The notes under the pieces: model-generated
What the model was told of the DNA's origin: nothing
Database searches by the model: none
The model's input: only the letters and a program-made list of their open reading frames with translations
Assembly: GCA_015066665.1 (NCBI GenBank)
Contig: SVNX01000019.1
Span: 1 to 48,901 of the forward strand
Length of the DNA stretch: 48,901 nt
Source of the DNA: Ruminococcus sp.
Lineage (GTDB): Bacteria > Bacillota > Clostridia > Oscillospirales > Ruminococcaceae
Direction of reading: 5' to 3'
Translations under genes and position numbers: made by a program
In this document: positions 1 to 7,755 of the stretch, piece after piece
Layout of the letters: the number at the start of each line of letters is the position of its first letter
How positions within the stretch are numbered: position 1 is the stretch's first letter

Positions 1-136
1 GGGTGGGGAGACGTCACGAAGTGACAGAGGGGACGGCGGCAGTAAGCCGCGCAGTACCCTCCAAATATAGCCCCTCCCCCTTTGGGGGAGGGGTTGGGGT
101 GGGGGCAGGTTTTAGAAAAGCCCCCTTTTTGACAAA
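1..136 (-). mobile_element. terminator-associated repeat element, copy B1 (cut by window edge)
   Basis: Non-coding repeat in reverse orientation. It shares with the elements at 22512-22722 and 47173-47444 a core of about 60 identical bases (around 1-62 here) that includes a GTCACTTCGTGAC hairpin. It ends at 131-136 in the same terminus (reverse complement TTTGTC followed by A5 and GGGGGC) directly against the terminator hairpin 137-164. The other end lies outside the window. No open frame in it looks genuine. Confidence 0.7.
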
Positions 137-164
137 CCAAATCCTCCCGAAAGGGAGGATTTGG
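137..164 (-). terminator. terminator hairpin downstream of the LRR-dockerin gene
   Basis: Inverted repeat with an 11-12 bp stem (CCAAATCCTCCC pairing with GGGAGGATTTGG) a few bases after the stop codon of the minus-strand gene. Read on that strand it lacks a proper T-tract, because the repeat element begins immediately after it. This matches the left hairpin copy at the other two element insertions. Confidence 0.75.
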
Positions 165-166
165 CT

Positions 167-1108
167 TTATTCAGTTCTGTACCCCTTGGCGTTCAGGAAC
201 TCCATCAGGGTCTGTGTGGAACCGGCACCCTTGTCGGCGGCGTACTGCAGAATCAGAGAGGCATCCACAGCATCAATCATGCCGTCACCGCTCAGGTCGG
301 CGAGGGCGAGGTCGGCATTCTCTTCCTCCTGCCAGGTGCTGCCGTCACTTGCTGTGCCGTCAGCATAGCGGATGACTGCATATTTCAGGGATTCGTTGTA
401 GTTCTCAATCGCAATTGCATCCCATGCCGCTGCATTGCTGCCGTAGTTCACATAGCTCAGATCCTCGCAGCCGCTGAATGCGGAGGACTCGATGGATACA
501 ACTGTCGAGGGAATTGTGACCTCGTGCAGCATCGCACAGTCACGGAACATGTACTGGCCGATGACCGTTACACCCTCGGGGAATGCCAGCTCTTTCAGGC
601 TCTCACATGCTGTGAACACGGAGTAGCCGATTTCCTCCACGCTCTCGGGGAGGGTGAGCGAATCCATCGATGCGCAGTTGTAGAAGGCGAAGTTGCCGAT
701 GCTGGTCACGGTATCGGGGAGGGTGATGTTGGAAAGGCTCGTGCAGCCGTAGAAGGTCGAGCCGAGAATGGCTTCCACGCCCTCGGGCAGCACAACTGTA
801 ACGAGATTCCCGCATTCGGCAAACGCCGACTCGCCGATGGTTGTGACGCTGTCCGGAATCACAACGCTTGTGAGAGATGTGTACTGCTCAAAGGCACAGC
901 TATCGATGCAGGTGACGGGCAGACCCTCGATCTCCTCAGGGATGATGAGTGTGGAAGCGTTCACATCACCGCCGGTGATCTTGATGTAATCGCCGCAGTT
1001 TTCGTACTTCCATGTCGTTTCAGTTTCGGCAGAGACGGGCAGAAGGCTGCCGCCTGCGGTCATCATTGCAGCAGCAAGAAGGGCTGCCATAAGCTTGGTT
1101 GTTTTCAT
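167..1108 (-). CDS. secreted BspA-type leucine-rich-repeat protein with C-terminal dockerin-like module
   Basis: The 313-residue product has a signal peptide (about 1-27, MKTTKLMAALLAAAMM...). Residues about 45-245 form repeated LRR_5/BspA units of the pattern L..I.LP..V..IG..AF..C..L. Near 262-285 there is a single EF-hand-like calcium loop followed by DASLILQYAADKGAG, a half-dockerin. I chose the ATG at 1106-1108 because GGGAGGA lies 4-10 bases upstream; an ATG four codons earlier overlaps that site. BspA repeats usually mediate surface or ligand binding, and the dockerin motif suggests docking to a cohesin. Only one calcium-binding repeat is visible, so cohesin binding is uncertain. The gene follows glnN by 74 bases without a clear terminator, so read-through is possible. 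Confidence 0.85.
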   Translation of the reverse strand: MKTTKLMAALLAAAMMTAGGSLLPVSAETETTWKYENCGDYIKITGGDVNASTLIIPEEIEGLPVTCIDSCAFEQYTSLTSVVIPDSVTTIGESAFAECGNLVTVVLPEGVEAILGSTFYGCTSLSNITLPDTVTSIGNFAFYNCASMDSLTLPESVEEIGYSVFTACESLKELAFPEGVTVIGQYMFRDCAMLHEVTIPSTVVSIESSAFSGCEDLSYVNYGSNAAAWDAIAIENYNESLKYAVIRYADGTASDGSTWQEEENADLALADLSGDGMIDAVDASLILQYAADKGAGSTQTLMEFLNAKGYRTE

Positions 1109-1182
1109 AAATCCTCCCATTTTTGATGTATTGTTGATCTTTATCTTGTGCGGATGCTGTATGAAAATGTGCCGGCGGGCGA

Positions 1183-3282
1183 TTATACGGAGAACAGCAG
1201 ATCCGTATACGACGGCATCGGCCAGTCCTTGGCGGAAACAATGGTCTCCAGCTCGTCAACCAGTGCACGCATGGACTGCATTGCCGTGAAGACATCGGAA
1301 CGGCAGAACTTTGCGGCACCTTCCACATCGGCGATGGCCTGTGCGGCGGTCAGCTTTTCGTCGAGTATATTCACCGCATTGCCGATGCCCGCTGTCAGGC
1401 CGGAAAGACGGGAGGCATAGCCGGTCTCAAAGGCAGCATCCAGACCCAGCTGCTTCTTTGAGAGGGCGGCATCGCAGACGTCCTTTGTCACCTTGACCGC
1501 AGCCGGAATGATCTGCTTGCGGGCCATATCCAGCATGGTCAGCGCTTCGATGGTGATGACCTTGGTGTAGTTTTCGAGCAGGATTTCTGTTCTGGACTCG
1601 ATCTCCACACGGCTGTAGACCTTGAAGCGTTCAAACAGCTCGACATATTCGTCACGCTTGTAGAGCGGTACGCAGTCGACGGTGGACACGAGATTCGGCA
1701 GGCCGCGTTTTTCGGCTTCTGCGACCCATTCGTCGGCATAGCCGTTGCCGTTGAAGATGATCTGCTTGTGCTCCTTGATGGTGCGGACGAGCAGCTTCTT
1801 GAGGGCCTTGTCGAAGTTCTCGGCCTGCTCCAGCTCGTCGGCAAACTGACGCAGCTCCTCGGCAACGATTGTATTGAGAATGGTGTTGGTGCAGGAAATG
1901 GAATCGGCGGAGCCGAGCATTCTGAACTCGAACTTGTTGCCGGTGAAGGCAAACGGGGAAGTTCTGTTTCTGTCAGTGGTATCCTTCTTGAAGTTCGGCA
2001 GGGCATCCACGCCGATGTCGAACTCGGCTGTATTGGACACATAGGGCTTGCCGCTTTCGAGTGCCTCGATGACAGCCTCCAGCTCACTGCCGATGAATAC
2101 GGAGATGATGGCAGGGGGCGCTTCGTTGCCGCCGAGACGATGGTCATTGCCGGCGGATGCGGCGGACAGACGCAGCAGCGGTGCATACTCATGCACGCCC
2201 TTGAGGATGGCACAGAGGAAGGTCAGGAACTGCATATTATCCTGCGGTGTGGCACCGGGATCGAGCAGGTTCTGTCCGTCGTTGGAGGTCAGTGACCAGT
2301 TGTTATGCTTACCCGAGCCGTTGATGCCGGCGAAGGGCTTTTCATGCAGCAGGCAGATGAGATTGTGCTTGCGGGCGATCTTCTTCATCAGCTCCATGGT
2401 CAGCTGATTCTGGTCAGCGGCGATGTTGGAGGTGGTGAAGACGGGAGCCAGCTCATGCTGTGCGGGCGCAGCCTCATTGTGCTTGGTCTTGGCATAGACG
2501 CCCAGCTTCCAGAGCTCATAGTCCAGCTCCTTCATGTAATCGGAAACACGCTGCTTGATATTGCCGAAGTAGTGATCCTCAAGCTCCTGACCCTTGGGGG
2601 GCTTGGCACCGAAGAGCGTGCGGCCGGTGATGACCAGATCCTCACGCTGATCGAAATAGCTCTTGTCGACGAGGAAGTATTCCTGTTCCGCACCGACAGT
2701 GGTCATCACGCGGGTAGCGGACTGGTTGCCGAAGAGGCGGAGAATACGCAGTGCCTGCTCGCCGACGATGTTCATCGAACGCAGCAGGGGTGTTTTCTTG
2801 TCGAGGATTTCGCCCGTATAGGAGCAGAATGCGGTGGGGATGTAGAGTGAATCATCCTTGATGAAGGCATCGGAGGTGGGGTCCCATGCGGTATAGCCTC
2901 TGGCCTCGAAGGTGGCACGCAGGCCGCCGGAGGGGAAGGAAGAGGCATCGGGCTCGCCCTTGATCAGCTCCTTGCCGGAGAATTCGAGGATGATGCGGCC
3001 GTGGTCGGTGGGGGTGATGAAGGCATCATGCTTTTCCGCAGTCACGCCGGTCATGGGCTGGAACCAGTGGGTATAGTGGGTGGCGCCATGCTCGACAGCC
3101 CAGTCCTTCATGGCATTGGCAACGACATCGGCCACAGCGGGCTCGAGGGCAATGCCGAACTGCTTTGTGCGCTGGACGGATTTGTAGACGCTTTTGGGCA
3201 GACGTTCACGCATGACGGTATCGCTGAATACGTTGCAGCCGAAATATTCGGTAACATTGGAGTAAGCCGGTGTATCAGACAT
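1183..3282 (-). CDS. glnN: glutamine synthetase type III
   Basis: The 699-residue product has the length and sequence of GSIII, the large glutamine synthetase of Bacteroides, cyanobacteria and many Clostridia. It catalyses ATP-dependent ligation of ammonium to glutamate. Recognisable blocks are an N-terminal GSIII-specific region ([13 protein letters not shown]), the metal/substrate segment [11 protein letters not shown], and the [11 protein letters not shown] segment of the catalytic core. The ATG at 3280-3282 is preceded by AGGAGGC at a suitable distance; the upstream in-frame ATG has no ribosome-binding site. A consensus promoter lies at 3382-3410, leaving a leader of about 90 nt. Nothing in the neighbourhood (no amtB or glnK) explains its regulation. 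Confidence 0.97.
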   Translation of the reverse strand: MSDTPAYSNVTEYFGCNVFSDTVMRERLPKSVYKSVQRTKQFGIALEPAVADVVANAMKDWAVEHGATHYTHWFQPMTGVTAEKHDAFITPTDHGRIILEFSGKELIKGEPDASSFPSGGLRATFEARGYTAWDPTSDAFIKDDSLYIPTAFCSYTGEILDKKTPLLRSMNIVGEQALRILRLFGNQSATRVMTTVGAEQEYFLVDKSYFDQREDLVITGRTLFGAKPPKGQELEDHYFGNIKQRVSDYMKELDYELWKLGVYAKTKHNEAAPAQHELAPVFTTSNIAADQNQLTMELMKKIARKHNLICLLHEKPFAGINGSGKHNNWSLTSNDGQNLLDPGATPQDNMQFLTFLCAILKGVHEYAPLLRLSAASAGNDHRLGGNEAPPAIISVFIGSELEAVIEALESGKPYVSNTAEFDIGVDALPNFKKDTTDRNRTSPFAFTGNKFEFRMLGSADSISCTNTILNTIVAEELRQFADELEQAENFDKALKKLLVRTIKEHKQIIFNGNGYADEWVAEAEKRGLPNLVSTVDCVPLYKRDEYVELFERFKVYSRVEIESRTEILLENYTKVITIEALTMLDMARKQIIPAAVKVTKDVCDAALSKKQLGLDAAFETGYASRLSGLTAGIGNAVNILDEKLTAAQAIADVEGAAKFCRSDVFTAMQSMRALVDELETIVSAKDWPMPSYTDLLFSV

Positions 3283-3381
3283 AGATAAGCCTCCTGTAAA
3301 AAAATAAGCATCCCGATTGCCGGTGTCATCCACCACACGATCGAAACGCCAATGGTTCTGCTATTGAATTGGTATGCTATT

Positions 3382-3410
3382 ATCATACACCGAAAATACG
3401 GATTTGTCAA
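3382..3410 (-). promoter_or_regulatory. sigma-A promoter of glnN
   Basis: On the minus strand TTGACA (3405-3410), a 17-bp spacer and TATGAT (3382-3387), about 100 bases upstream of the glnN start codon. Confidence 0.85.
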
Positions 3411-3513
3411 GGAATTTCGGCTGTTTTCAGAAACTTTGTGGAATATCATAAAAATTAACGGGAGGGGGGGAGAGGTCTTGGGCAGAATTTTGGGGGCATC
3501 CTTCCCAAAAAGA

Positions 3514-3535
3514 AAACCCGCCATGCGGCGGGTTT
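3514..3535 (-). terminator. terminator of the SPKTG surface-protein gene
   Basis: Perfect GC-rich hairpin (AAACCCGCC / GGCGGGTTT) five bases beyond the stop codon, followed on the minus strand by a T-rich stretch. The same hairpin occurs at 18865-18886 behind the paralogue. Confidence 0.9.
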
Positions 3536-3540
3536 GTGGG

Positions 3541-4878
3541 TCATCTGGATTTTCTGCGGCAGAGGCACATGCCGGCGAGTGCAGCGGCGGCGCCCATGCA
3601 GAGTGCAGCGGCGGATGCATCCCCTGTCTTTGGGGAGGATGCGGCACCGGATGCGGCTGCCGTGGTTGTGGTGGAGGCGGCAGTTGTTGCAGCAGCAGTT
3701 GTTGCGGCGGCTGTTGCGGATGCGGTGGTGGATGCAGTGGTGGTCTCAGGGGGGAGTGTGGTGGTGGATTCGGGGAGTGTGGTGGATTCGGGGAGTGTGG
3801 TGGTTTCGGGGAGTGTGATGGTGGTTTCAGCTGTGGTTTCACTGCCTTCACCCATAATGTATTCCGGATACAGCCTTTCTACATGCGGATGCGTGCTGAG
3901 CCAGATGTATGAGCCGATAAACACCGTCTTCTCGTCATAGCCCTGATAGGATGTATAGTCAGGGTCGATGACATAAGAATAAAGATGGTTCTCACTTCCA
4001 TCAGGATTGAACGTAATGAAATTGGTCATATAACTGAATGCATCCGTATCCAGAATGGGCAGGTCGAGAAGCGCAATGATGTCCTCATACAATTCGAATT
4101 CTTCGTACAATACAAGGTGCTGAATGTAGAATCCGCCGTTTTCAAACGGTCTGTATGCCTTTTCGGCTTCCTCGTACACCGCAGGCATTTCCTCAGAAAG
4201 TGCACAGATTTCTTCCTTGGACATGGCGAGCAGGTCGTCGAAAGTGGGGGTGATGGTGGTTTCGGGGGTGGTGTCCGTGGTGGTGGTTTCGGTGGTAGTG
4301 TCGCCACGCAATGGGTATTCTGCATAGACATTGAATACGTCCGGATGTGCACAAAGGAGTGCTACAAAACTGGCGATTTCATCACAATAAGAATAACCCT
4401 GATACGGATTCAGCCAAATTGTGATATTATAATAAGCAAACGGCGAGCCTTCCCAATTCACAGTACGGGCATTGCTCAGTGCGAGCATCAGCGATTCCGG
4501 TATTTTCAGAATGTCGGGCAAAGGCGAATCATCAACATCATACTGCCAGCCGTCCCTCATAAGAAATCGGAAAGAGAATGTCGGCGAATAATCCAAAGAT
4601 TCATATAGATCTGCATAATAGGGATAACTATCCACCGCCTCTCTGTAAAGCAGGCAGAAATTTTCAATATTCTCTTCGGGGTCATTCTGTGCGACATAGG
4701 CGATGCGCTCTTCATCGGTCATTTTCATGAGCATCTCGAAGTTTTCTGCATATTCAGGGGTGTCGACAATCGGATTGTCTGAGGTGTACGCATCTTCGGC
4801 TGAAATGGGAGATGCGGGAAGCATGAAGAGACAGAATATGCCGGCGAGAAGTCCGGCGATTGATTTTTTAATAAGCAT
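3541..4878 (-). CDS. putative sortase-anchored surface protein, two-domain, unknown function
   Basis: The 445-residue product has a signal peptide (about 1-28, ending SPISAE) and two copies of an unrecognised domain of about 130-150 residues. One begins PEYAENFEMLMKMTDEER and the other TFDDLLAMSKEEICAL. Each ends in a helix plus a HPxVxxxY motif (HPDVFNVY, HPHVERLY). A Thr/Glu/Pro linker and the cell-wall sorting signal SPKTGD, a hydrophobic segment and a CRRKSR tail follow. SPKTG fits the (S/P)PxTG motif known for clostridial class B sortase. GGGAGG ends directly before the first ATG (4882-4884), so the ATG at 4876-4878 is the better start. The paralogue is at 18892-20190. Function is unknown to me. 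Confidence 0.85.
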   Translation of the reverse strand: MLIKKSIAGLLAGIFCLFMLPASPISAEDAYTSDNPIVDTPEYAENFEMLMKMTDEERIAYVAQNDPEENIENFCLLYREAVDSYPYYADLYESLDYSPTFSFRFLMRDGWQYDVDDSPLPDILKIPESLMLALSNARTVNWEGSPFAYYNITIWLNPYQGYSYCDEIASFVALLCAHPDVFNVYAEYPLRGDTTTETTTTDTTPETTITPTFDDLLAMSKEEICALSEEMPAVYEEAEKAYRPFENGGFYIQHLVLYEEFELYEDIIALLDLPILDTDAFSYMTNFITFNPDGSENHLYSYVIDPDYTSYQGYDEKTVFIGSYIWLSTHPHVERLYPEYIMGEGSETTAETTITLPETTTLPESTTLPESTTTLPPETTTASTTASATAAATTAAATTAASTTTTAAASGAASSPKTGDASAAALCMGAAAALAGMCLCRRKSR

Positions 4879-5106
4879 GTACATCCTCCCTTAACTCGGT
4901 GGGAATTACGTTTCAATCGTTGTGTTTGTTTTCCTCAGAACAACAGCTTATCCCTCCATCGGATTCACCCCTTTTCTGTTTCGGCCATTCCGCACATCTC
5001 CCTCGATGCACGGAAAAATCATCCTCCTGATTCTATGATAGCATAATTAAACACATTTGTCAATCGTATTCGCAAAATTTTCTGAAAAAATATGAATGTT
5101 GAACAA
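4794..5106 (-). repeat. duplicated promoter/leader/signal-peptide block, copy 1
   Basis: About 312 bases nearly identical to 20106-20417, with a few substitutions and short indels. The block spans the promoter, a leader of about 150 nt and the first 30 codons of the surface-protein gene. Identity stops abruptly after the shared TTGAACAA at 5099-5106. Confidence 0.9.
5035..5063 (-). promoter_or_regulatory. sigma-A promoter of the SPKTG surface-protein gene
   Basis: TTGACA (5058-5063), 17-bp spacer ending in TGC, and TATCAT (5035-5040) on the minus strand. The leader to the start codon is about 150 nt. Both boxes are conserved in the second copy at 20346-20374. Confidence 0.85.
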
Positions 5107-5110
5107 ATGC

Positions 5111-5137
5111 AAAACCCCATGCAGTGCATGGGGTTTT
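5111..5137 (-). terminator. terminator of the LacI-sensor/AraC regulator
   Basis: Hairpin AAAACCCCATGCA / TGCATGGGGTTTT five bases after the stop codon of the minus-strand regulator gene, with a T-tract on that strand. Confidence 0.9.
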
Positions 5138-5142
5138 TGAAA

Positions 5143-7374
5143 TCATATCGTCTCGTTGCCGAGGGGGGAGAGCTTCTGCTTGCGGAACTGCGTCGGGGTC
5201 ATGCCCGTTTCCTTCTTGAACTGCTGCATGAAGTAGATTTCACTGTCATAGCCGCAGGCCGCCGCAATTTCGGCAATGCTCCGCCGCTCCGAGGTCAGCA
5301 GCTGCTTGGCCAGTGCAATGCGTGCCGTGATGACGTCCGCCATCGCACTTACGCCGAAATTCTTCTTGTACAGCCGCTGGAAATAGGCACGGCTCAGCAG
5401 CATCGTCTGCGACATCAGATCCACCGTCCAGCGCTTCTGCGGATCCTTGTAGATCTGCTTGCGCAGCTCCAGCAGACTGTTGAGATAGGTGATGCGCTTG
5501 TTGTCCTCCAGACGGTTCTGCTCGATGATGCGGTTCACCTTCGCAATCAGTCCGTGGAGCGAATCGTCCTCGCCCACCTTCTCACAGGTGCAGCCCATGT
5601 CCAGCTCAATGTGCAGATTGCCGCCCGTATCCTCCAGATGCTTGGCGAAATACCGCCGGATGTTTTCCATATGTACCTTGCCCGCATCGGCCGGATAGTC
5701 GAACGAGCCGAGAATGTAGAAATTGTCATCGCCGCAGCGGCAGCAGATCTCATTGCCTCGGCAGCTGCTGTTGACCGCATCCGCCAGTGTCATCAGTACG
5801 CTGTCACCAAAGGCATAACCCATCTTCTGGTTAATTTCACGGAACTGGTAAATGTCCACCGCCAGCAGCAGGAACTTTTCCTTGTTGATGATGGCCTGTT
5901 CGAAGACCTCGGCGGAGATTTCCTCGAATCCACGGCGGTTATAGAGTCCCGTCATCGGGTCACGCAGGGCGTTGAGACGGGTGCGTTCGCTGAATTTGCG
6001 GATGTAGTTACGGATGCGGATGGTCTCGAGTGCCGCACTGACCTGCTTTGTCCATGTCCAGAACTGGCGGTCAAAGGAGAAGTATTCCTTCTGCACCTGC
6101 AGTGCCACAAAGCCGAAGCATCTGTCCTCATAATGCAGCGGCACAAAGAAATGCACGGCTGCCTCGTCGTTTTCAAGAATATGGCTGTGCAGCTCGTCAC
6201 GGTCGATCATGCAGTAGGACATGCGCTCGGTGTTGCAGCCGTGACGATAGACCAGCAGCTGGTCGGAATAGCCCGTGACACGGTAGGTGTCGGCCTCGGT
6301 GTTGTTGATGCCGTCCCAGTCGTCGCAGATGCAGATGTGCATCTTTTCCATGCCTCGCACGAGGTAGTTGTAGCGGTGCAGTTCCTCGGAGAAGTGCACA
6401 AGATTATCGGGGCGGGAAATGCTGTGGAGCATGCCGCTGGCCTGGTACAGCTCCTGATAGAAGATCAGCTCGGACAGTTCCTTGCGGTACCATTCGAACA
6501 GACCGTGGCGCTGATGATGACAGCCGCAGCTCTCACCGGGTTCGATGATCTCATCACGCAGATGGGGCGTATCGCAGCGTTCGCCGGTGATGCGCTCGTG
6601 CAGACCTGTCACGCCGAGCACACCGCGGTTGAAATGCATGCCCGAGAGGGTGGTGATCGAGGGGGTGTTCAGGACGTTGCCGAAGAAGGAGTCATAGCCC
6701 ACAACGGCAATGTCATCCGGTACACGCAGACCGCAGCTGATGAGCGTATTGGTGAGCGAGAGTGCCATGGCACCGTTTGCACAGGCTACGGCGTCGGGTC
6801 TGTCCAGATCGCCGCAGGCAATACGTTCGCCGAGAGCCTTGGCGGCCTCCGTCCAGAAATCGCCGTAGAATTCGTCGTTTTTATCGTGGGGCAGGCCATG
6901 GAAATTCATGGCGTCACGGTAGCCCTCCAGACGGGACTCCGACTGATGGAAGCCCGCCATACCGGTGAGACAGTAGATCTTGCGGGCATTGTGCACCTCG
7001 ATGAGGTGGGACACCAGCTCGCAGAAGAGCACACGGTCGCCCTTGAGACCATCGCCCAGCTCGTAGTCATCAAGGTCGGCATAGGGCAGACCCGACTCAC
7101 GGCAGAGACGGTCAAGGCGGTTGCGGATGCTGGGCTTGTTGAAGGATGCCTTCTGAATCAGAATGCCGTCAGCGGTCTGCGGGTCGAAGAGGTTGATGAT
7201 GTTCTCCTCGCCCACCTGCATGATCTCGTCCGCCTCACGGTTTGAGAAACAGGTGTATACATCTATATTATAGCCGAGTATGCGTGCCTGATCGGTGATG
7301 CCTTCCATGATCTGCTGGTTGTACTCGGTCTGCAGATCGGCAATGAACACGGCGATCGTTTTTCGTTTGTTCAT
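5143..7374 (-). CDS. three-part regulator: LacI-type ligand-binding domain, degenerate GGDEF, AraC DNA-binding domain
   Basis: The 743-residue product begins without a helix-turn-helix. Residues about 5-270 resemble the periplasmic-binding-protein fold of LacI-family effector domains (KTIAVFIADLQTEYNQQIMEGI; later DIAVVGYDSFF). A middle region (about 290-450) may be GAF-like. About 455-620 is GGDEF-like (RDPMTGLYNRRGFEE), but the signature loop reads CGDDN instead of GG(D/E)EF, so cyclase activity is unlikely. Residues about 640-735 form an AraC/XylS double helix-turn-helix (SIAEIAAACGYDSEIYFMQQFKKETGMTP). The start has AGG/GGAGG just upstream and a near-perfect promoter. It is probably a cytoplasmic sugar-responsive transcription factor. 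The divergent pectate lyase gene 381 bases away is the obvious candidate target; this is inferred from position only. Confidence 0.9.
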   Translation of the reverse strand: MNKRKTIAVFIADLQTEYNQQIMEGITDQARILGYNIDVYTCFSNREADEIMQVGEENIINLFDPQTADGILIQKASFNKPSIRNRLDRLCRESGLPYADLDDYELGDGLKGDRVLFCELVSHLIEVHNARKIYCLTGMAGFHQSESRLEGYRDAMNFHGLPHDKNDEFYGDFWTEAAKALGERIACGDLDRPDAVACANGAMALSLTNTLISCGLRVPDDIAVVGYDSFFGNVLNTPSITTLSGMHFNRGVLGVTGLHERITGERCDTPHLRDEIIEPGESCGCHHQRHGLFEWYRKELSELIFYQELYQASGMLHSISRPDNLVHFSEELHRYNYLVRGMEKMHICICDDWDGINNTEADTYRVTGYSDQLLVYRHGCNTERMSYCMIDRDELHSHILENDEAAVHFFVPLHYEDRCFGFVALQVQKEYFSFDRQFWTWTKQVSAALETIRIRNYIRKFSERTRLNALRDPMTGLYNRRGFEEISAEVFEQAIINKEKFLLLAVDIYQFREINQKMGYAFGDSVLMTLADAVNSSCRGNEICCRCGDDNFYILGSFDYPADAGKVHMENIRRYFAKHLEDTGGNLHIELDMGCTCEKVGEDDSLHGLIAKVNRIIEQNRLEDNKRITYLNSLLELRKQIYKDPQKRWTVDLMSQTMLLSRAYFQRLYKKNFGVSAMADVITARIALAKQLLTSERRSIAEIAAACGYDSEIYFMQQFKKETGMTPTQFRKQKLSPLGNETI

Positions 7375-7445
7375 AAAAACCTCCGTTCATCCGATGTTAC
7401 GAATTAAGAAATCGGATACTTTTCAACGAATCATCTCCTATGTCT

Positions 7446-7474
7446 ATTATATAAGAAATTGTGACATTTGTCAA
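7446..7474 (-). promoter_or_regulatory. sigma-A promoter of the regulator gene
   Basis: TTGACA (7469-7474), 17-bp spacer and TATAAT (7446-7451) on the minus strand, a full consensus match. It sits in the 381-base divergent spacer 7375-7755. Apart from the two promoters that spacer is AT-rich, and I see no clear operator palindrome in it. Confidence 0.9.
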
Positions 7475-7676
7475 GAGCAAAATGAGAAAAATCCACAAAA
7501 AATCAGGGCATTTTTTCAAAATATTATTGTTTTATCAGGCGAAAGCACTTTGCACAAACCAATTGTACCATAAATTACCATATGAAGGCAATGGGGAAGC
7601 GGGGGAAAAGATACCATTTTGTTGCCTTTGGAAAAACAAAATAGCAGAATCACTTAGTCGGCGGCAGATTTATGTA

Positions 7677-7705
7677 TTGCATTCCGGCGGGGGATGTGGT
7701 AGAAT
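7677..7705 (+). promoter_or_regulatory. probable promoter of the pectate lyase gene
   Basis: TTGCAT (7677-7682), 17-bp spacer and TAGAAT (7700-7705). It is weaker than the regulator's promoter, as would suit an activator-dependent gene. Confidence 0.65.
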
Positions 7706-7755
7706 GTCATTGTAAGAAACATTGACATGAATTGTTCAAATTTGGGAGGAATCAT

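Noticed and set aside
3526-3912. Gly/Cys-rich plus-strand open frames at 3352-3912 and 18793-19188
   Set aside because: They are the antisense of the Thr/Pro linker and sorting signal of the surface-protein genes.
4879-5034. Riboswitch in the 150-nt leader of the SPKTG genes
   Set aside because: Conservation is explained by recent duplication. I found no match to a known aptamer core, and a possible leader peptide in copy 1 loses its ATG in copy 2.
5500-6000. Active diguanylate cyclase in the AraC-type regulator
   Set aside because: The signature loop reads CGDDN instead of GG(D/E)EF, so activity is unlikely.
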